From positions 37,439 through 101,438 of the forward strand of contig NZ_FRAX01000016.1 in assembly GCF_900142465.1 (NCBI RefSeq): a stretch of 64,000 bases of DNA, written 5' to 3'. Every line of letters begins with the position of its first letter. Position 1 is the stretch's first letter. The notes under the pieces were generated by a model, which ran no database searches, was not told the DNA's origin, and saw only the letters and a program-made list of their open reading frames with translations. A program made the position numbers and the translations under genes. This document shows, piece after piece, positions 8,918-17,559 of the stretch. Source of the stretch: Fibrobacter sp. UWH6 (GTDB lineage: Bacteria; Fibrobacterota; Fibrobacteria; Fibrobacterales; Fibrobacteraceae).

Positions 8918-9936
8918 GATTCATCCTCTTTTTCAAGTTGCCTATTCCGAGTCACCGCGGCATAATATTGGGTAAAGGCTTCAAGAATATCTCCCTGAAA
9001 ATTCCATTGAACCTCTCCCCCCGCGGTGACTCCATCTATGGAAACACTTACGGGAACCTTCGGGAATTCCGCAGGAAAGTACAAGTCAACATTTCCCACC
9101 ATCACGTGCACATGATGATTTTCATCCAGCATGACAGACACTTTCTGAGGATAAGACGTTTCTTTCAGGAACTTGTTTATTTGCACCAAGACCTTCTTGT
9201 TCTGAACCGAATTGAGCCAATAACCATCATCAAATTCGCTTACCACTCGGTCCTTCGCCACTTCAACCTTGTACACTTCTCCATGGCAGGGTTTGGGGGA
9301 CTCCGGATGAATCAGCACATCCTGCAAATCCTGATCCACCAACTGCCTAAAAGGAGATTCACACTCCTTGATACTCCAACAGGCCATCTCATAATCGTAG
9401 CCATGATCCTCATGAAAATTGAAGGCGTTAAAGGTGGTTCGCAGTTCTGCATAACCGGAACCACCATTCCCCAAGGCCACTCCTCGTTTCACTTGACAAT
9501 TTCCAATGCAAAGCAAGAATCGACGCAAATGGGAACGGCAAATATTATTTACCATGGTGGAATCATCATGGCCACTGGGCCGTGCCAATCCCAACTGATG
9601 ATGAGAATGCCATTCCCCAATATGTTGCAGCCCGTACTTTTCCAACAGGAAATTACCAACCTTTACCAAATAGTCCAGGTCCTGGTTAAAGAAGGTTTCC
9701 TGATGGTTCGCATTCCGTCCTGGGCCGATCGCATATAGAACTACGGGTATTCCCGTGGACGTCCAGAAACCAAACAGTTGGCCTCCCGTTTCTATATCCG
9801 GATAATCCAGGATGCAGCGGGAGACGTAATCCAGTTCGCTCCTGTAAATCATGGCCAAGGGCGAAGGTGAGCTTTCATCGGGATTCTTCCCGCCATACTC
9901 AAACCAAAGCCCGTGCTTTTTTAAAACATTAGACAT
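8902..9936 (-). CDS. JAB/JAMM metallopeptidase with C-terminal RWD/UBC-like domain
   Basis: A 344-residue protein from the ATG at 9936 (AAGGTGG ribosome site); 9984 is an alternative upstream start. The N-terminal 150 residues are a JAB/MPN domain: ETGGQLFG (candidate Glu49) and GEWHSHHQLGLARPSGHD with His110, His112, Ser121 and Asp124 as zinc and catalytic residues. The C-terminal third contains VDLYFPAEFPKVPVSVSI, which matches the FPxxYPxxxP pattern of UBC/RWD folds, but no obvious active Cys. JAB proteins in such cassettes remove the modifier from targets or trim its precursor. The second domain may bind the modifier or the E2. Confidence 0.8.
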   Translation of the reverse strand: MSNVLKKHGLWFEYGGKNPDESSPSPLAMIYRSELDYVSRCILDYPDIETGGQLFGFWTSTGIPVVLYAIGPGRNANHQETFFNQDLDYLVKVGNFLLEKYGLQHIGEWHSHHQLGLARPSGHDDSTMVNNICRSHLRRFLLCIGNCQVKRGVALGNGGSGYAELRTTFNAFNFHEDHGYDYEMACWSIKECESPFRQLVDQDLQDVLIHPESPKPCHGEVYKVEVAKDRVVSEFDDGYWLNSVQNKKVLVQINKFLKETSYPQKVSVMLDENHHVHVMVGNVDLYFPAEFPKVPVSVSIDGVTAGGEVQWNFQGDILEAFTQYYAAVTRNRQLEKEDESCLQN

Positions 9937-9962
9937 TCTGGGCCACCTTATATCAAACATTT

Positions 9963-10352
9963 CTAGCAATCTTCCAAGCCACATTCCCGGGTCACCTCGT
10001 CAATGGCCTTCTCGATATCATGACCCGATTCCACGGCGTTCTTGAACTTTTCCAGACCCATGCAAAGTTTGTTCATTTCCCCCATCATGATGTCGCCTGT
10101 CTTTTTTACGGCATAAAAACTCATGTCGATGCCCAGGCAAACAGTCGCCTTTTCCGAAAGCCCAAATTCCTGGGCCAGCGCCGTGGATTCGCGTTCAATA
10201 AAATCTTCGTCCTTTTCCATGTCGTAGACGAAGTCTCGCTGGGCACCAGCCAACTTTTCCCGGAGTTCCTTGACGACTTCGGTCTCCTCCACATAGGCAG
10301 CCAAAACTTCGGCCAAGGTAAACAGCACTGATGTATCTGAAATCTGGATCAT
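9963..10352 (-). CDS. Small helical protein, first gene of the E1/E2/JAB cassette
   Basis: A 129-residue, highly charged, helical protein (MIQISDTSVLFTLAEVLAAY at the start, ECGLEDC at the end). The ATG at 10352 has GAGG six bases upstream. It precedes the JAB gene by 26 bases (22-base overlap if 9984 were the JAB start), so it shares the operon and its promoter. I do not recognise a family. Like the 78-residue protein it ends in Cys. It could be a second modifier, a target, or an effector/sensor subunit; the sequence does not decide. Confidence 0.6.
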   Translation of the reverse strand: MIQISDTSVLFTLAEVLAAYVEETEVVKELREKLAGAQRDFVYDMEKDEDFIERESTALAQEFGLSEKATVCLGIDMSFYAVKKTGDIMMGEMNKLCMGLEKFKNAVESGHDIEKAIDEVTRECGLEDC

Positions 10353-10519
10353 ACGAACCTCATAAAATTTTGATGTATGTTTGACTTTCGTCGTCAACAC
10401 AAAGATACCTTTGGGTAAAAAGCCTCACAACGGTATCAAAAAAAATATTGAAAAAGTGGAACTTTTATTTTTATAGAAATAGGCAAATATGGAACTTTTA
10501 AAATCCTATATTTACAGTT
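10353..10519. promoter_or_regulatory. Divergent promoter region with AAAGTGGAACTTT palindrome
   Basis: This AT-rich gap separates the cassette (-) from the WYL regulator (+). AAAAGT GGA ACTTTT (10452-10466) is a perfect 6-base inverted repeat around 3 bases. A related half, ATGGAACTTTT, lies at 10489-10499 just before the regulator's start. I infer that the palindrome is an operator for the WYL protein. Confidence 0.5.
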
Positions 10520-11524
10520 ATGGAAAATTCCGCTAAAATCAAAATCGCCGTATCGGCGACTATTCGAAACCAGCTTGAAATGGATATTCAAGATTACCAG
10601 CTAAAAGGGATTGGCGAACTCTGCAACAAGATTATCGAATTGCGCCAGGAACTAGCTTCATTTCCTTTATCTAAGCGTATTTCAAGGGAAAATTGCGAAC
10701 TTTTCAAGAACAGCGCACCCCTGCAATTTATCCTTCACAAGCGCAATGGGGAATTCGCGACTTACGCCGTTTCTAAAAAAATCAAGATAGCCACCTTGTG
10801 CAGGCATTACCTACAGCAGTACGTAGACATGCCCCGTGGCAAAAGAGAAATCTTTCTCAAAAAAGTGGAACTTTCAAAAATAGATTACGCCATTGAAAAC
10901 CAGCTAAATGTTTGGCTAGACTATCACGGAAAGAGAAAATTGCTGGCACCATGCTTTGTCGCTCTTTCTCCTGCCCACATGAGGGCCTACCTGGTAATTT
11001 GCGAAAGATCCGAGTTGGGAGTTGAATTCAAGGCATTTCGCTTAAGTCACGTCAAGAACGTTGAAGTGGCAACAGCCCATAACAGCAACTCTGCCGATGA
11101 TACAGTCGCCTTCCACACTCAAACCAACGCTCTATACAGGAAATCGTTAGATTTTAAGAATCATTTCGACCCCTTCCTTTGCTATGGCCAGGAGCTAAAA
11201 GTGGAACTTTCTCCTGAAGGGGTTGCCTTATACAATAGGGCTGCCACGAACCGCCCCAAGATTCTTAAGGCTCCCCAAAACCCTGGCAGTCACAATTCTT
11301 TCGTTTCCGCTCAGGAAGAAATCGCTAGCGCCTTGGACGCCCAACGTCCCGGCATCTATACCTTCGAATGCTCCCCGGAACTAGCCAAGGTCTATTTTCC
11401 TCAATTTCTGGAAACGGCACAGGTCCTCGCCCCCGCCGAGCTACGCCACTACTTCCGCCAGCGATTCCTGAAGGCAGCCTCAGCCTACGGCCTCGTGGAT
11501 CAATTCACCGCCAAAAAAGTTTAA
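10520..11524 (+). CDS. WYL-domain transcriptional regulator
   Basis: A 334-residue protein. The first 50 residues (KIKIAVSATIRNQLEMDIQD, a helix-turn and a second helix) look like a ribbon-helix-helix or short DNA-binding head rather than the usual winged helix. Residues about 130-195 are a WYL domain (AIENQLNVWLDYHGKRKLL, then YLVICERS and FKAFRLSHVKNVEV). A C-terminal WCX-like extension ends in a helix with FRQRFLKAASAYG. WYL proteins such as CapW and BrxR repress phage-defence operons. Its divergent position makes it the likely regulator of the E1/E2/JAB cassette. The coding region itself contains two further copies of AAAGTGGAACTTT (10862-10874 and 11198-11210). Confidence 0.75.
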   Translation: MENSAKIKIAVSATIRNQLEMDIQDYQLKGIGELCNKIIELRQELASFPLSKRISRENCELFKNSAPLQFILHKRNGEFATYAVSKKIKIATLCRHYLQQYVDMPRGKREIFLKKVELSKIDYAIENQLNVWLDYHGKRKLLAPCFVALSPAHMRAYLVICERSELGVEFKAFRLSHVKNVEVATAHNSNSADDTVAFHTQTNALYRKSLDFKNHFDPFLCYGQELKVELSPEGVALYNRAATNRPKILKAPQNPGSHNSFVSAQEEIASALDAQRPGIYTFECSPELAKVYFPQFLETAQVLAPAELRHYFRQRFLKAASAYGLVDQFTAKKV

Positions 11525-11748
11525 GTTCAACGTATCGGATACAAAGCCGGTTAAAAGAACTTTTGGGGCACTTTGTATCGAATTTACACCCTGACGCCAG
11601 TTTCTTACTTTTTTCACGGAAACTGTGTTTTGTTTCTTACGTAATATTTATATAAGCATTCTATATTATTAATATCAGCTGTTTCTTCTATCTTTGGCGA
11701 GAGTTTTTGACCATCAAAAACGACTTTTCAACCATAGGAAACATCCTT

Positions 11749-13008
11749 ATGAACCGCACCTCCAAGCTATTTGCGGCAGTCCTCGTGGCCATTCCTTGCG
11801 CCATTACCCCCAGTTTTGCAGGCGGCCTCACCCATAACACCAACCAGACCGCCCATTTCGTACGTGGTATCGCCCGCGATGCCTCCACCGATGTGGACGC
11901 CGTCTACACCAACCCGGCAGGAACCACCGAATTCCAGAAGACCTGGAACATCTCCTTGAACAGCCAGACCGTCTGGCAGAAGCGAATCATCAACACCACC
12001 TTCGCCACCGGCGCCGAAAAGGAATATGTAGGCGAAGCCTTCGTGCCCAGCATGCCCAGTTTCCTGGCCGCATGGCACCACAACAACGTGACCGTTTCTG
12101 GCGCATTCACCATCGCCGGTGGTGGCGGCACCGTCACTTACGATGACGGACTCCCCATGTTTGACGCATTCACCCTCAGTAATCCCCTTACCAAGGGCAT
12201 GCTGCTAAGCGACATCGGCGGCAGCGCCGAACTTGAAGGTTCCAGCTACATCTTCGGATGGACCCTGGGTTCCGCCTACCGTTTTAACGACTACATTTCA
12301 GGTTACGTAGGCGCCCGCTTCAACTACGCCACCAACAACTACAAGGTCAAGGCAGACCTTTCCAAACTCGGCATGGGCGAAGCCGAAATGGACGTGGACC
12401 AGACCGGCTACGGCGTCACCCCGATCCTCAGCATGGACGTACGCTACAAGCGCCTGACTGTCGCCGCCAAGTTCGAATACCGCACCCGCATGGAACTTGA
12501 AAACGACACCAAGAAGATGCCCAAGCAGCTGGCCGCCTCCTTCCCCAACTATGCAGACGGCGTAAAGACCGATGCCGACATGCCTAGCTACCTTTCTGTA
12601 GGCGCCCAGTTCGAATTCGTGCAGGGCGTTCGCGGCGCACTTGGCTACCACAGGTTCTTTGATGCCGCCGCCAACTACGCAAACGGTGGTGACAAGTACC
12701 TGGAAAGCACCAACGAAATGCTGGTGGGCTTCGAATGGGATATCATCTCCCGCTTGACTCTTAGCGCAGGCGCCCAGTTCTCACGCATTGGAGTCAGCGA
12801 CAAGTACCTGACCGAAATGAACATGAACGTCGATGCCAACAGCTACGGCGGCGGTATCGCCTTCAAGGCCACCGACTGGATGAAGATCAACCTGGGCTAC
12901 TTCCACAGTTTCTACTACGAATGGAAGGGCGACAAGGAAGCCTACGGCAAGAACAACTACGATCGTGAAAACCAGATGGTGGGTATTGGCGTAGACTTGA
13001 CTTTCTAA
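11749..13008 (+). CDS. FadL/OmpP1-family outer-membrane protein
   Basis: A 419-residue beta-barrel porin. A signal peptide (LFAAVLVAIPCAITPSFA) is followed by GGLTHNTNQTAHFVRGIARD and DVDAVYTNPAGTT, the N-terminal hatch region typical of FadL-family channels, and by alternating hydrophobic strands to a terminal VGIGVDLTF that ends in Phe. FadL proteins take up hydrophobic molecules such as long-chain fatty acids; the substrate here is unknown. The ATG at 11749 has AGGAAAC upstream and gives a normal signal peptide; the in-frame codon at 11707 would spoil it. A terminator follows at 13046. Confidence 0.8.
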   Translation: MNRTSKLFAAVLVAIPCAITPSFAGGLTHNTNQTAHFVRGIARDASTDVDAVYTNPAGTTEFQKTWNISLNSQTVWQKRIINTTFATGAEKEYVGEAFVPSMPSFLAAWHHNNVTVSGAFTIAGGGGTVTYDDGLPMFDAFTLSNPLTKGMLLSDIGGSAELEGSSYIFGWTLGSAYRFNDYISGYVGARFNYATNNYKVKADLSKLGMGEAEMDVDQTGYGVTPILSMDVRYKRLTVAAKFEYRTRMELENDTKKMPKQLAASFPNYADGVKTDADMPSYLSVGAQFEFVQGVRGALGYHRFFDAAANYANGGDKYLESTNEMLVGFEWDIISRLTLSAGAQFSRIGVSDKYLTEMNMNVDANSYGGGIAFKATDWMKINLGYFHSFYYEWKGDKEAYGKNNYDRENQMVGIGVDLTF

Positions 13009-13045
13009 TGGGTTAAGCAACTATAAAAAGCTAATTTTATAATAG

Positions 13046-13074
13046 GACCGAGGCCACGCCCCCGGTCTTTTTTT
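13046..13074 (+). terminator. Intrinsic terminator after the FadL-like gene
   Basis: GACCG (13046-13050) pairs with CGGTC (13063-13067) and seven T follow; it separates the porin gene from metG. Confidence 0.7.
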
Positions 13075-13088
13075 AAATTTGGGCGCAT

Positions 13089-15182
13089 ATGAAGAACTTT
13101 TACGTTACTACCCCGATTTACTATGTGAATGATGCCCCCCATATCGGGCACTCCTACACCACCGTCCTTGCAGACATTCTTACTCGTTTCCACAAGATTC
13201 TGGGCTACCAGACCTTCTTTTTGACCGGTACCGATGAACACGGCCAGAAGGTGCAGCGTGCTGCCGCCAAGCGCGAAGTGGACCCCCAGGCCCATGTGGA
13301 TGAATACTACCATCACTTCGAAGATCTCTGGAAGAAGATGGGCATCTGCAACGACTTCTTTATCCGTACCACCTACCCCGAACATAAGGCTTACGTTCAG
13401 GAATGCCTCCAGAAGCTCTGGGACAAGGGCGAAATCTATTCCAAGGAATACGAAGGCTGGTACTCCGTCGGTGAAGAACGTTTCTTTGGCGAAGACGAAC
13501 TGGACGAAAACAAGTGCGACCCCATTAGCCACCGCCCGGTGGAATGGCTGAAGGAAAAGAACTACTTCTTCAAGATGAGCAAGTACCAGCAGCAGCTCAT
13601 CGACCATTTGAACGCCAATCCCGACTGGATCGTTCCCGACTACCGTCGTAACGAAATCCTGGGCTTCTTGCGCCAGCCGCTGAACGACCTTTGCATCAGC
13701 CGTCCGAAGGCGCGCCTTAGCTGGGGCATTCCTCTGCCCTTCGATAACGACTATGTGACCTACGTCTGGTTTGACGCTCTCCTGAACTATGTGAGCGCCT
13801 CCACCGCTTTCCACAAGACTTTTGCCGATGGCACCCCCATCTGGCCCGCCACTTACCACCTGATCGGTAAGGACATCTTGACCACCCACAGTGTTTACTG
13901 GCCCACCATGCTCATGGCCCTGGACATTCCTCTGCCCAAGCATATTCTGGCTCACGGCTGGTGGCTGGTGAACGGTGGCGAAAAGATGAGTAAGTCTGCC
14001 GGTAACGTGGTGAAGCCCATGGACTACATGGAAAAGTATGGCGACGACGCCTTCCGCTACTATCTCGCCCGCGAAATGGTGGTTGGCCAGGACGCAAACT
14101 TCACCCACGATTCCTTTGTCCGTCGCATTAACGCCGACTTGGCAAACGACCTGGGCAACGTTCTGAACCGCGTCCACAAGCTGGTTCTCACCAACTTCGA
14201 AGGCAAGCTCCCCGCAGCAGTCGTTATGGATGACGCCGCCAACGACGTGATGAACCTGGCCAAGAAGGTCATCGAAGACATCAAGCAGGACCTGCCCCAG
14301 GCACGTCTTTCCCAGTCTATCGAAAACATCATGAGTCTGGTCCGTAGCATCAACCGCTACTTTGAAATCAAGGCTCCCTGGAAGCTGGCCAAGGACCCGG
14401 CTCTCAAGGATGAACTGGCAACCGTTCTCTATGTGGCTGCCGAAGCCGTGCGCCTCAGCCTCTGCATGCTGTGGCCGGTGATCCCCACCAAGGCTGAAGA
14501 AGGCCTCAAGATGCTGGGCACCAAGTTCACTAGCGCTGAAGACCTGGTCTGGGGTCTCATGAAGGGTGGCGAAGCTTTCGGTGAAGGCAAGCCCCTGTTC
14601 CCCCGCATCGAAGAAGAAGTGAAGCCCCAGCAGCAGCAACAGCAGCAGAAGCCCAAGCAGAACAAGCCCCTGACCGCAGCCGATGTTCCTGCCGCCATGG
14701 ACCTCCGCGCCGCAAAGATCGTGGAAGTGGCAGACCATCCGGATGCAACATCCCTCTACGTTCTGAAGGTTGACGCAGGCGAAGGCGAACTCCGCACCGT
14801 TTGCTCCGGCCTGAAGGCTAGCTACGAAGCTTCTGAGCTTAAGGATCGTATGATTCTCTTGTTCGCAAACCTGAAGCCGGCCCCCCTCCGCGGTATCATG
14901 AGCGCAGGTATGCTCTTCGCAGGCGACCTGGAAGCAGAATCCCACAAGTGCCGCCTGGTGGCTGTACCCGAAGGCGCAAAGCCCGGTGACCGCGCATTGT
15001 TCAAGGGTGTTCAGCCCAGCGAACCTCGCGAACTGAAGCTGAAGGATTTCGACAAGATCGCTCTCTCCGTCAAGAACGGCGAAGTGTTCTGCACCGCAGG
15101 CGAAGGCGCCGCCCCCATCGCACTGGAAATCGATGGCAAGGCTGTCACCTGCGACGTCCCCGAAGGCAACGGAGTGCATTAA
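13089..15182 (+). CDS. metG: Methionine-tRNA ligase
   Basis: Attaches methionine to tRNA(Met) in the cytoplasm. The 697-residue protein has the class I HIGH motif at residues 18-21 (PHIGHSYTT) and KMSKS near residue 300 (GGEKMSKSAGN), a catalytic core with WFDALLNYVSA, an anticodon-binding helical domain, and a C-terminal tRNA-binding (Trbp111/EMAPII-like) domain starting near AAMDLRAAKIVEV. A Gln-rich linker (seven Gln, residues about 514-521) joins the last two parts and is encoded by CAG/CAA repeats. Length fits MetG with the dimerisation domain. The hairpin at 15242 terminates it. Confidence 0.97.
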   Translation: MKNFYVTTPIYYVNDAPHIGHSYTTVLADILTRFHKILGYQTFFLTGTDEHGQKVQRAAAKREVDPQAHVDEYYHHFEDLWKKMGICNDFFIRTTYPEHKAYVQECLQKLWDKGEIYSKEYEGWYSVGEERFFGEDELDENKCDPISHRPVEWLKEKNYFFKMSKYQQQLIDHLNANPDWIVPDYRRNEILGFLRQPLNDLCISRPKARLSWGIPLPFDNDYVTYVWFDALLNYVSASTAFHKTFADGTPIWPATYHLIGKDILTTHSVYWPTMLMALDIPLPKHILAHGWWLVNGGEKMSKSAGNVVKPMDYMEKYGDDAFRYYLAREMVVGQDANFTHDSFVRRINADLANDLGNVLNRVHKLVLTNFEGKLPAAVVMDDAANDVMNLAKKVIEDIKQDLPQARLSQSIENIMSLVRSINRYFEIKAPWKLAKDPALKDELATVLYVAAEAVRLSLCMLWPVIPTKAEEGLKMLGTKFTSAEDLVWGLMKGGEAFGEGKPLFPRIEEEVKPQQQQQQQKPKQNKPLTAADVPAAMDLRAAKIVEVADHPDATSLYVLKVDAGEGELRTVCSGLKASYEASELKDRMILLFANLKPAPLRGIMSAGMLFAGDLEAESHKCRLVAVPEGAKPGDRALFKGVQPSEPRELKLKDFDKIALSVKNGEVFCTAGEGAAPIALEIDGKAVTCDVPEGNGVH

Positions 15183-15224
15183 CAAAAACGCAGAAAACCA
15201 TTCGCGTTTGATAAACATCACATA

Positions 15225-15243
15225 TTAACAGTTAGACTGTTAA
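15225..15243. repeat. Perfect inverted repeat upstream of the GGDEF operon
   Basis: TTAACAGT (15225-15232) and ACTGTTAA (15236-15243) form an 8-base inverted repeat around TAG. It lies between metG and the first diguanylate cyclase, just before the metG terminator. It could be an operator or part of the terminator structure. Confidence 0.45.
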
Positions 15244-15272
15244 AAAGACCCGTCTTTGGCGGGTCTTTTTTT
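15242..15272 (+). terminator. Intrinsic terminator after metG
   Basis: AAAAAGACCCG (15242-15252) pairs with CGGGTCTTTTT (15260-15270), loop of seven bases, with a T run at the end. Confidence 0.85.
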
Positions 15273-15348
15273 ATGCAGGCCCCCAAAAATCTCCATTTTC
15301 CGTCATTTTTATTTACTTTTCTTTACAAGAAGAAAGGAGATGCATATC

Positions 15349-16413
15349 ATGTCCGACACCAACCAGAAAGGGTTGCAAGAAAACCAGACAATCGCCAACC
15401 GAATGAACGTCCTCATGATCGCCCTGACGCTAATCATGATGGTCATTTACTACGCCATCGGCGCCCATATCCTGGTCACCTTTTCCATCTTCATCGCCCT
15501 GGGATACGCCTTCAACTTCTTGCTGATCCGGAATCGCAGGATGGTGGAATCCACCTGGAGCACCTACGCCCTACTCACCTTGTACATGGTCGTTTGCACC
15601 ATATGCCTGGGCTACGATTACGGGTTCCAGCTGTACACCATGTCCACCATCCCCCTGATTTTCCAGCTGAAGTACATTTCCAAGAAATTCAACCAGCGGG
15701 ACCCCAAGGCCGCCGGATTTTCCATCATCATCCTCCTTTCTAGCCTAATTTCTTCGCTGTACACAGTGAAGGTGGGGCCCATCTACCATATCGGCGGCCT
15801 ACCGCCCCTGATTTTTTTGGGGATGAACATCTGCATTGTGTGCTACTTCCTGATTTTCTTTTCTAGCAACACCATCAACCAGATTATCGATTTTGAGATA
15901 ATGCTGGGAAGGCAAGCTAACTTTGACGCCCTGACCGGGCTTGCCAACCGTTACAGGATGCAGGACTACCTGAAGGAAATCTTTGAATCCCAGGAACAGT
16001 CCGACGGACAGGCTAGCAAATTCACCGACAGTTCCGAGAACATCTGGGTGGCCATGCTGGACATCGACTTCTTCAAGAAAATCAACGACAAGTACGGCCA
16101 CGCCACCGGCGACCGGGTTCTTGAAAAGTTGGCGGAAACATTGCGCAAGGTTTGCCAGGACTGCGAAGTCAGCCGCTGGGGCGGCGAGGAATTCTTGATT
16201 TGCGGCAAGGGAGATCCGCAGACCCTTCTAGAAAATCTGGTAAAAAAAGTCGAGAGCGTTTCTGTACAGAGCCCTCACGGTAACATCCATTTTACCATCT
16301 CGGTCGGCGTTACCCATAAGACACCCAACGACACCTTGGATACCTGGGTTACCAGGGCCGACAAGCTTTTGTACAAGGCCAAGGAAAACGGCAAGAACCA
16401 GGTGGTCGTCTAA
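15349..16413 (+). CDS. Membrane GGDEF diguanylate cyclase
   Basis: A 354-residue protein with about six hydrophobic segments in the first 180 residues and a C-terminal GGDEF domain: NFDALTGLANRYRMQ, AMLDIDFFKKINDKYGH, and the active-site loop SRWGGEEFLICG. The intact GGEEF indicates synthesis of cyclic di-GMP. I see no RxxD inhibitory site at the usual place before the loop. The ATG at 15349 has AAGGAG nine bases upstream. The stop overlaps the next gene's ATG (TAATG), and the next gene is a paralogue, so the two arose by tandem duplication and are co-translated. Confidence 0.9.
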   Translation: MSDTNQKGLQENQTIANRMNVLMIALTLIMMVIYYAIGAHILVTFSIFIALGYAFNFLLIRNRRMVESTWSTYALLTLYMVVCTICLGYDYGFQLYTMSTIPLIFQLKYISKKFNQRDPKAAGFSIIILLSSLISSLYTVKVGPIYHIGGLPPLIFLGMNICIVCYFLIFFSSNTINQIIDFEIMLGRQANFDALTGLANRYRMQDYLKEIFESQEQSDGQASKFTDSSENIWVAMLDIDFFKKINDKYGHATGDRVLEKLAETLRKVCQDCEVSRWGGEEFLICGKGDPQTLLENLVKKVESVSVQSPHGNIHFTISVGVTHKTPNDTLDTWVTRADKLLYKAKENGKNQVVV

Positions 16414-17438
16414 TGCTTTCCAATCTAAACGATCTTAAGAAGGCAGCCTTTGTCGTGAACACCGTGCTTACGGTGCTGGTCATCGTGATGATGGCCTTTT
16501 ACTACTTCATGGGCGCCACGTTCCTCGCCTACTATTCCATCCCGGTAGCCTGCTTCTACTTTTTCCATTATTACTGGATCCACAAAAAACAGTTTACCAA
16601 GGTCACATGGACCACCTACACCATGCTTACCTTGTACATGTTCATTTGTACCATATGTCTCGGCTATGATTACGGATTCCAGCTGTACGCCATGTCCACC
16701 ATCCCCCTGATTTACCACATCCGGTACATGGCCAAGAAGTTTAAGCAGCCCGATCCGAAGCCCAATCTCTTTTCGGTTTTCATCGTCATTTCCTGCATGG
16801 TTTCCTCCCTCTATTCCGTTTATGCAGGGCCAATCTACCAGATCGGCGGGGCAGTCAAGCTGGCGTTTCTGTGCATGAATCTGGGAGCGGTGTGTTTCTT
16901 TTTGGTCAGCTTTTCACAGGTAACGTCTAAACTGATTATCAAGACCGAAGAAAAGCTGATCAAGCAGGCTGATTTTGACGCCCTGACCGGGCTTGCCAAC
17001 AGATACTACATGATGTCAAGACTGGATCCGATTTTAGCCGATAAGAATGCGGCATCCAATCAGTGGCTGGCCATGATCGATGTAGACAACTTCAAGAAAA
17101 TCAACGACACCTACGGTCACGACGTTGGCGACCAGGTTCTGATGATTCTCGCCAACCAGATGAAAAAGATTTGCAAGGATTGCGTTATCAGCCGCTGGGG
17201 TGGCGAGGAATTTTTGGTCAGCGGCAATAATTCCAAGGTATCTCCACGAATCATGCAGACCTTGCTTGAAGAAATCAGGAAGCGAGAAGTCCATTCCGAC
17301 ACGGAAAATTTCCACTTTTCCATTTCTGTGGGTGTTTCGATGCACATAGCCAACGAGTCATTGGGACCGTGGATTAGAAGGACTGACCGGTTGCTCTATC
17401 AAGCCAAGAAAAACGGCAAGAACCAAGTGGTTTGCTAG
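16413..17438 (+). CDS. Membrane GGDEF diguanylate cyclase, tandem paralogue
   Basis: A 341-residue paralogue of the preceding protein, with the same order: about six membrane segments (shared TWTTYTMLTLYMFICTICLG-like block), DFDALTGLANRYYMM, AMIDVDNFKKINDTYGH and SRWGGEEFLVSG. The active site is intact, so it should also make cyclic di-GMP. The membrane part probably senses an unknown signal. It is coupled to the upstream gene by a one-base overlap and precedes an HD-GYP phosphodiesterase, which would degrade the same messenger. Confidence 0.9.
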   Translation: MLSNLNDLKKAAFVVNTVLTVLVIVMMAFYYFMGATFLAYYSIPVACFYFFHYYWIHKKQFTKVTWTTYTMLTLYMFICTICLGYDYGFQLYAMSTIPLIYHIRYMAKKFKQPDPKPNLFSVFIVISCMVSSLYSVYAGPIYQIGGAVKLAFLCMNLGAVCFFLVSFSQVTSKLIIKTEEKLIKQADFDALTGLANRYYMMSRLDPILADKNAASNQWLAMIDVDNFKKINDTYGHDVGDQVLMILANQMKKICKDCVISRWGGEEFLVSGNNSKVSPRIMQTLLEEIRKREVHSDTENFHFSISVGVSMHIANESLGPWIRRTDRLLYQAKKNGKNQVVC

Positions 17439-17559
17439 TCAATCGTTTGTGCGGCCAAGTGTTGTAAACTTCTCAACACATAATATTAGCAACATATTTC
17501 TGTAAGCAGGCGGACTTTCGTTTTTGAATTTTTACATTTGATTTCAGGAAGTTTTGTGT

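Noticed and set aside
6863..10352. Direct assignment to the BilABCD system
   Set aside because: The gene order and the small proteins (no Gly-Gly end, no recognised double ubiquitin fold) do not fit, so I name only the enzyme classes.
11533..11580. Inverted ATACAAAG/CTTTGTAT after the WYL gene as terminator
   Set aside because: The arms are about 25 bases apart and no T run follows, so I did not list it as a feature.
13005..15221. A 738-codon open frame antisense to metG
   Set aside because: It is the mirror of metG, created by its strong codon bias; it has no signal, motif or ribosome site.
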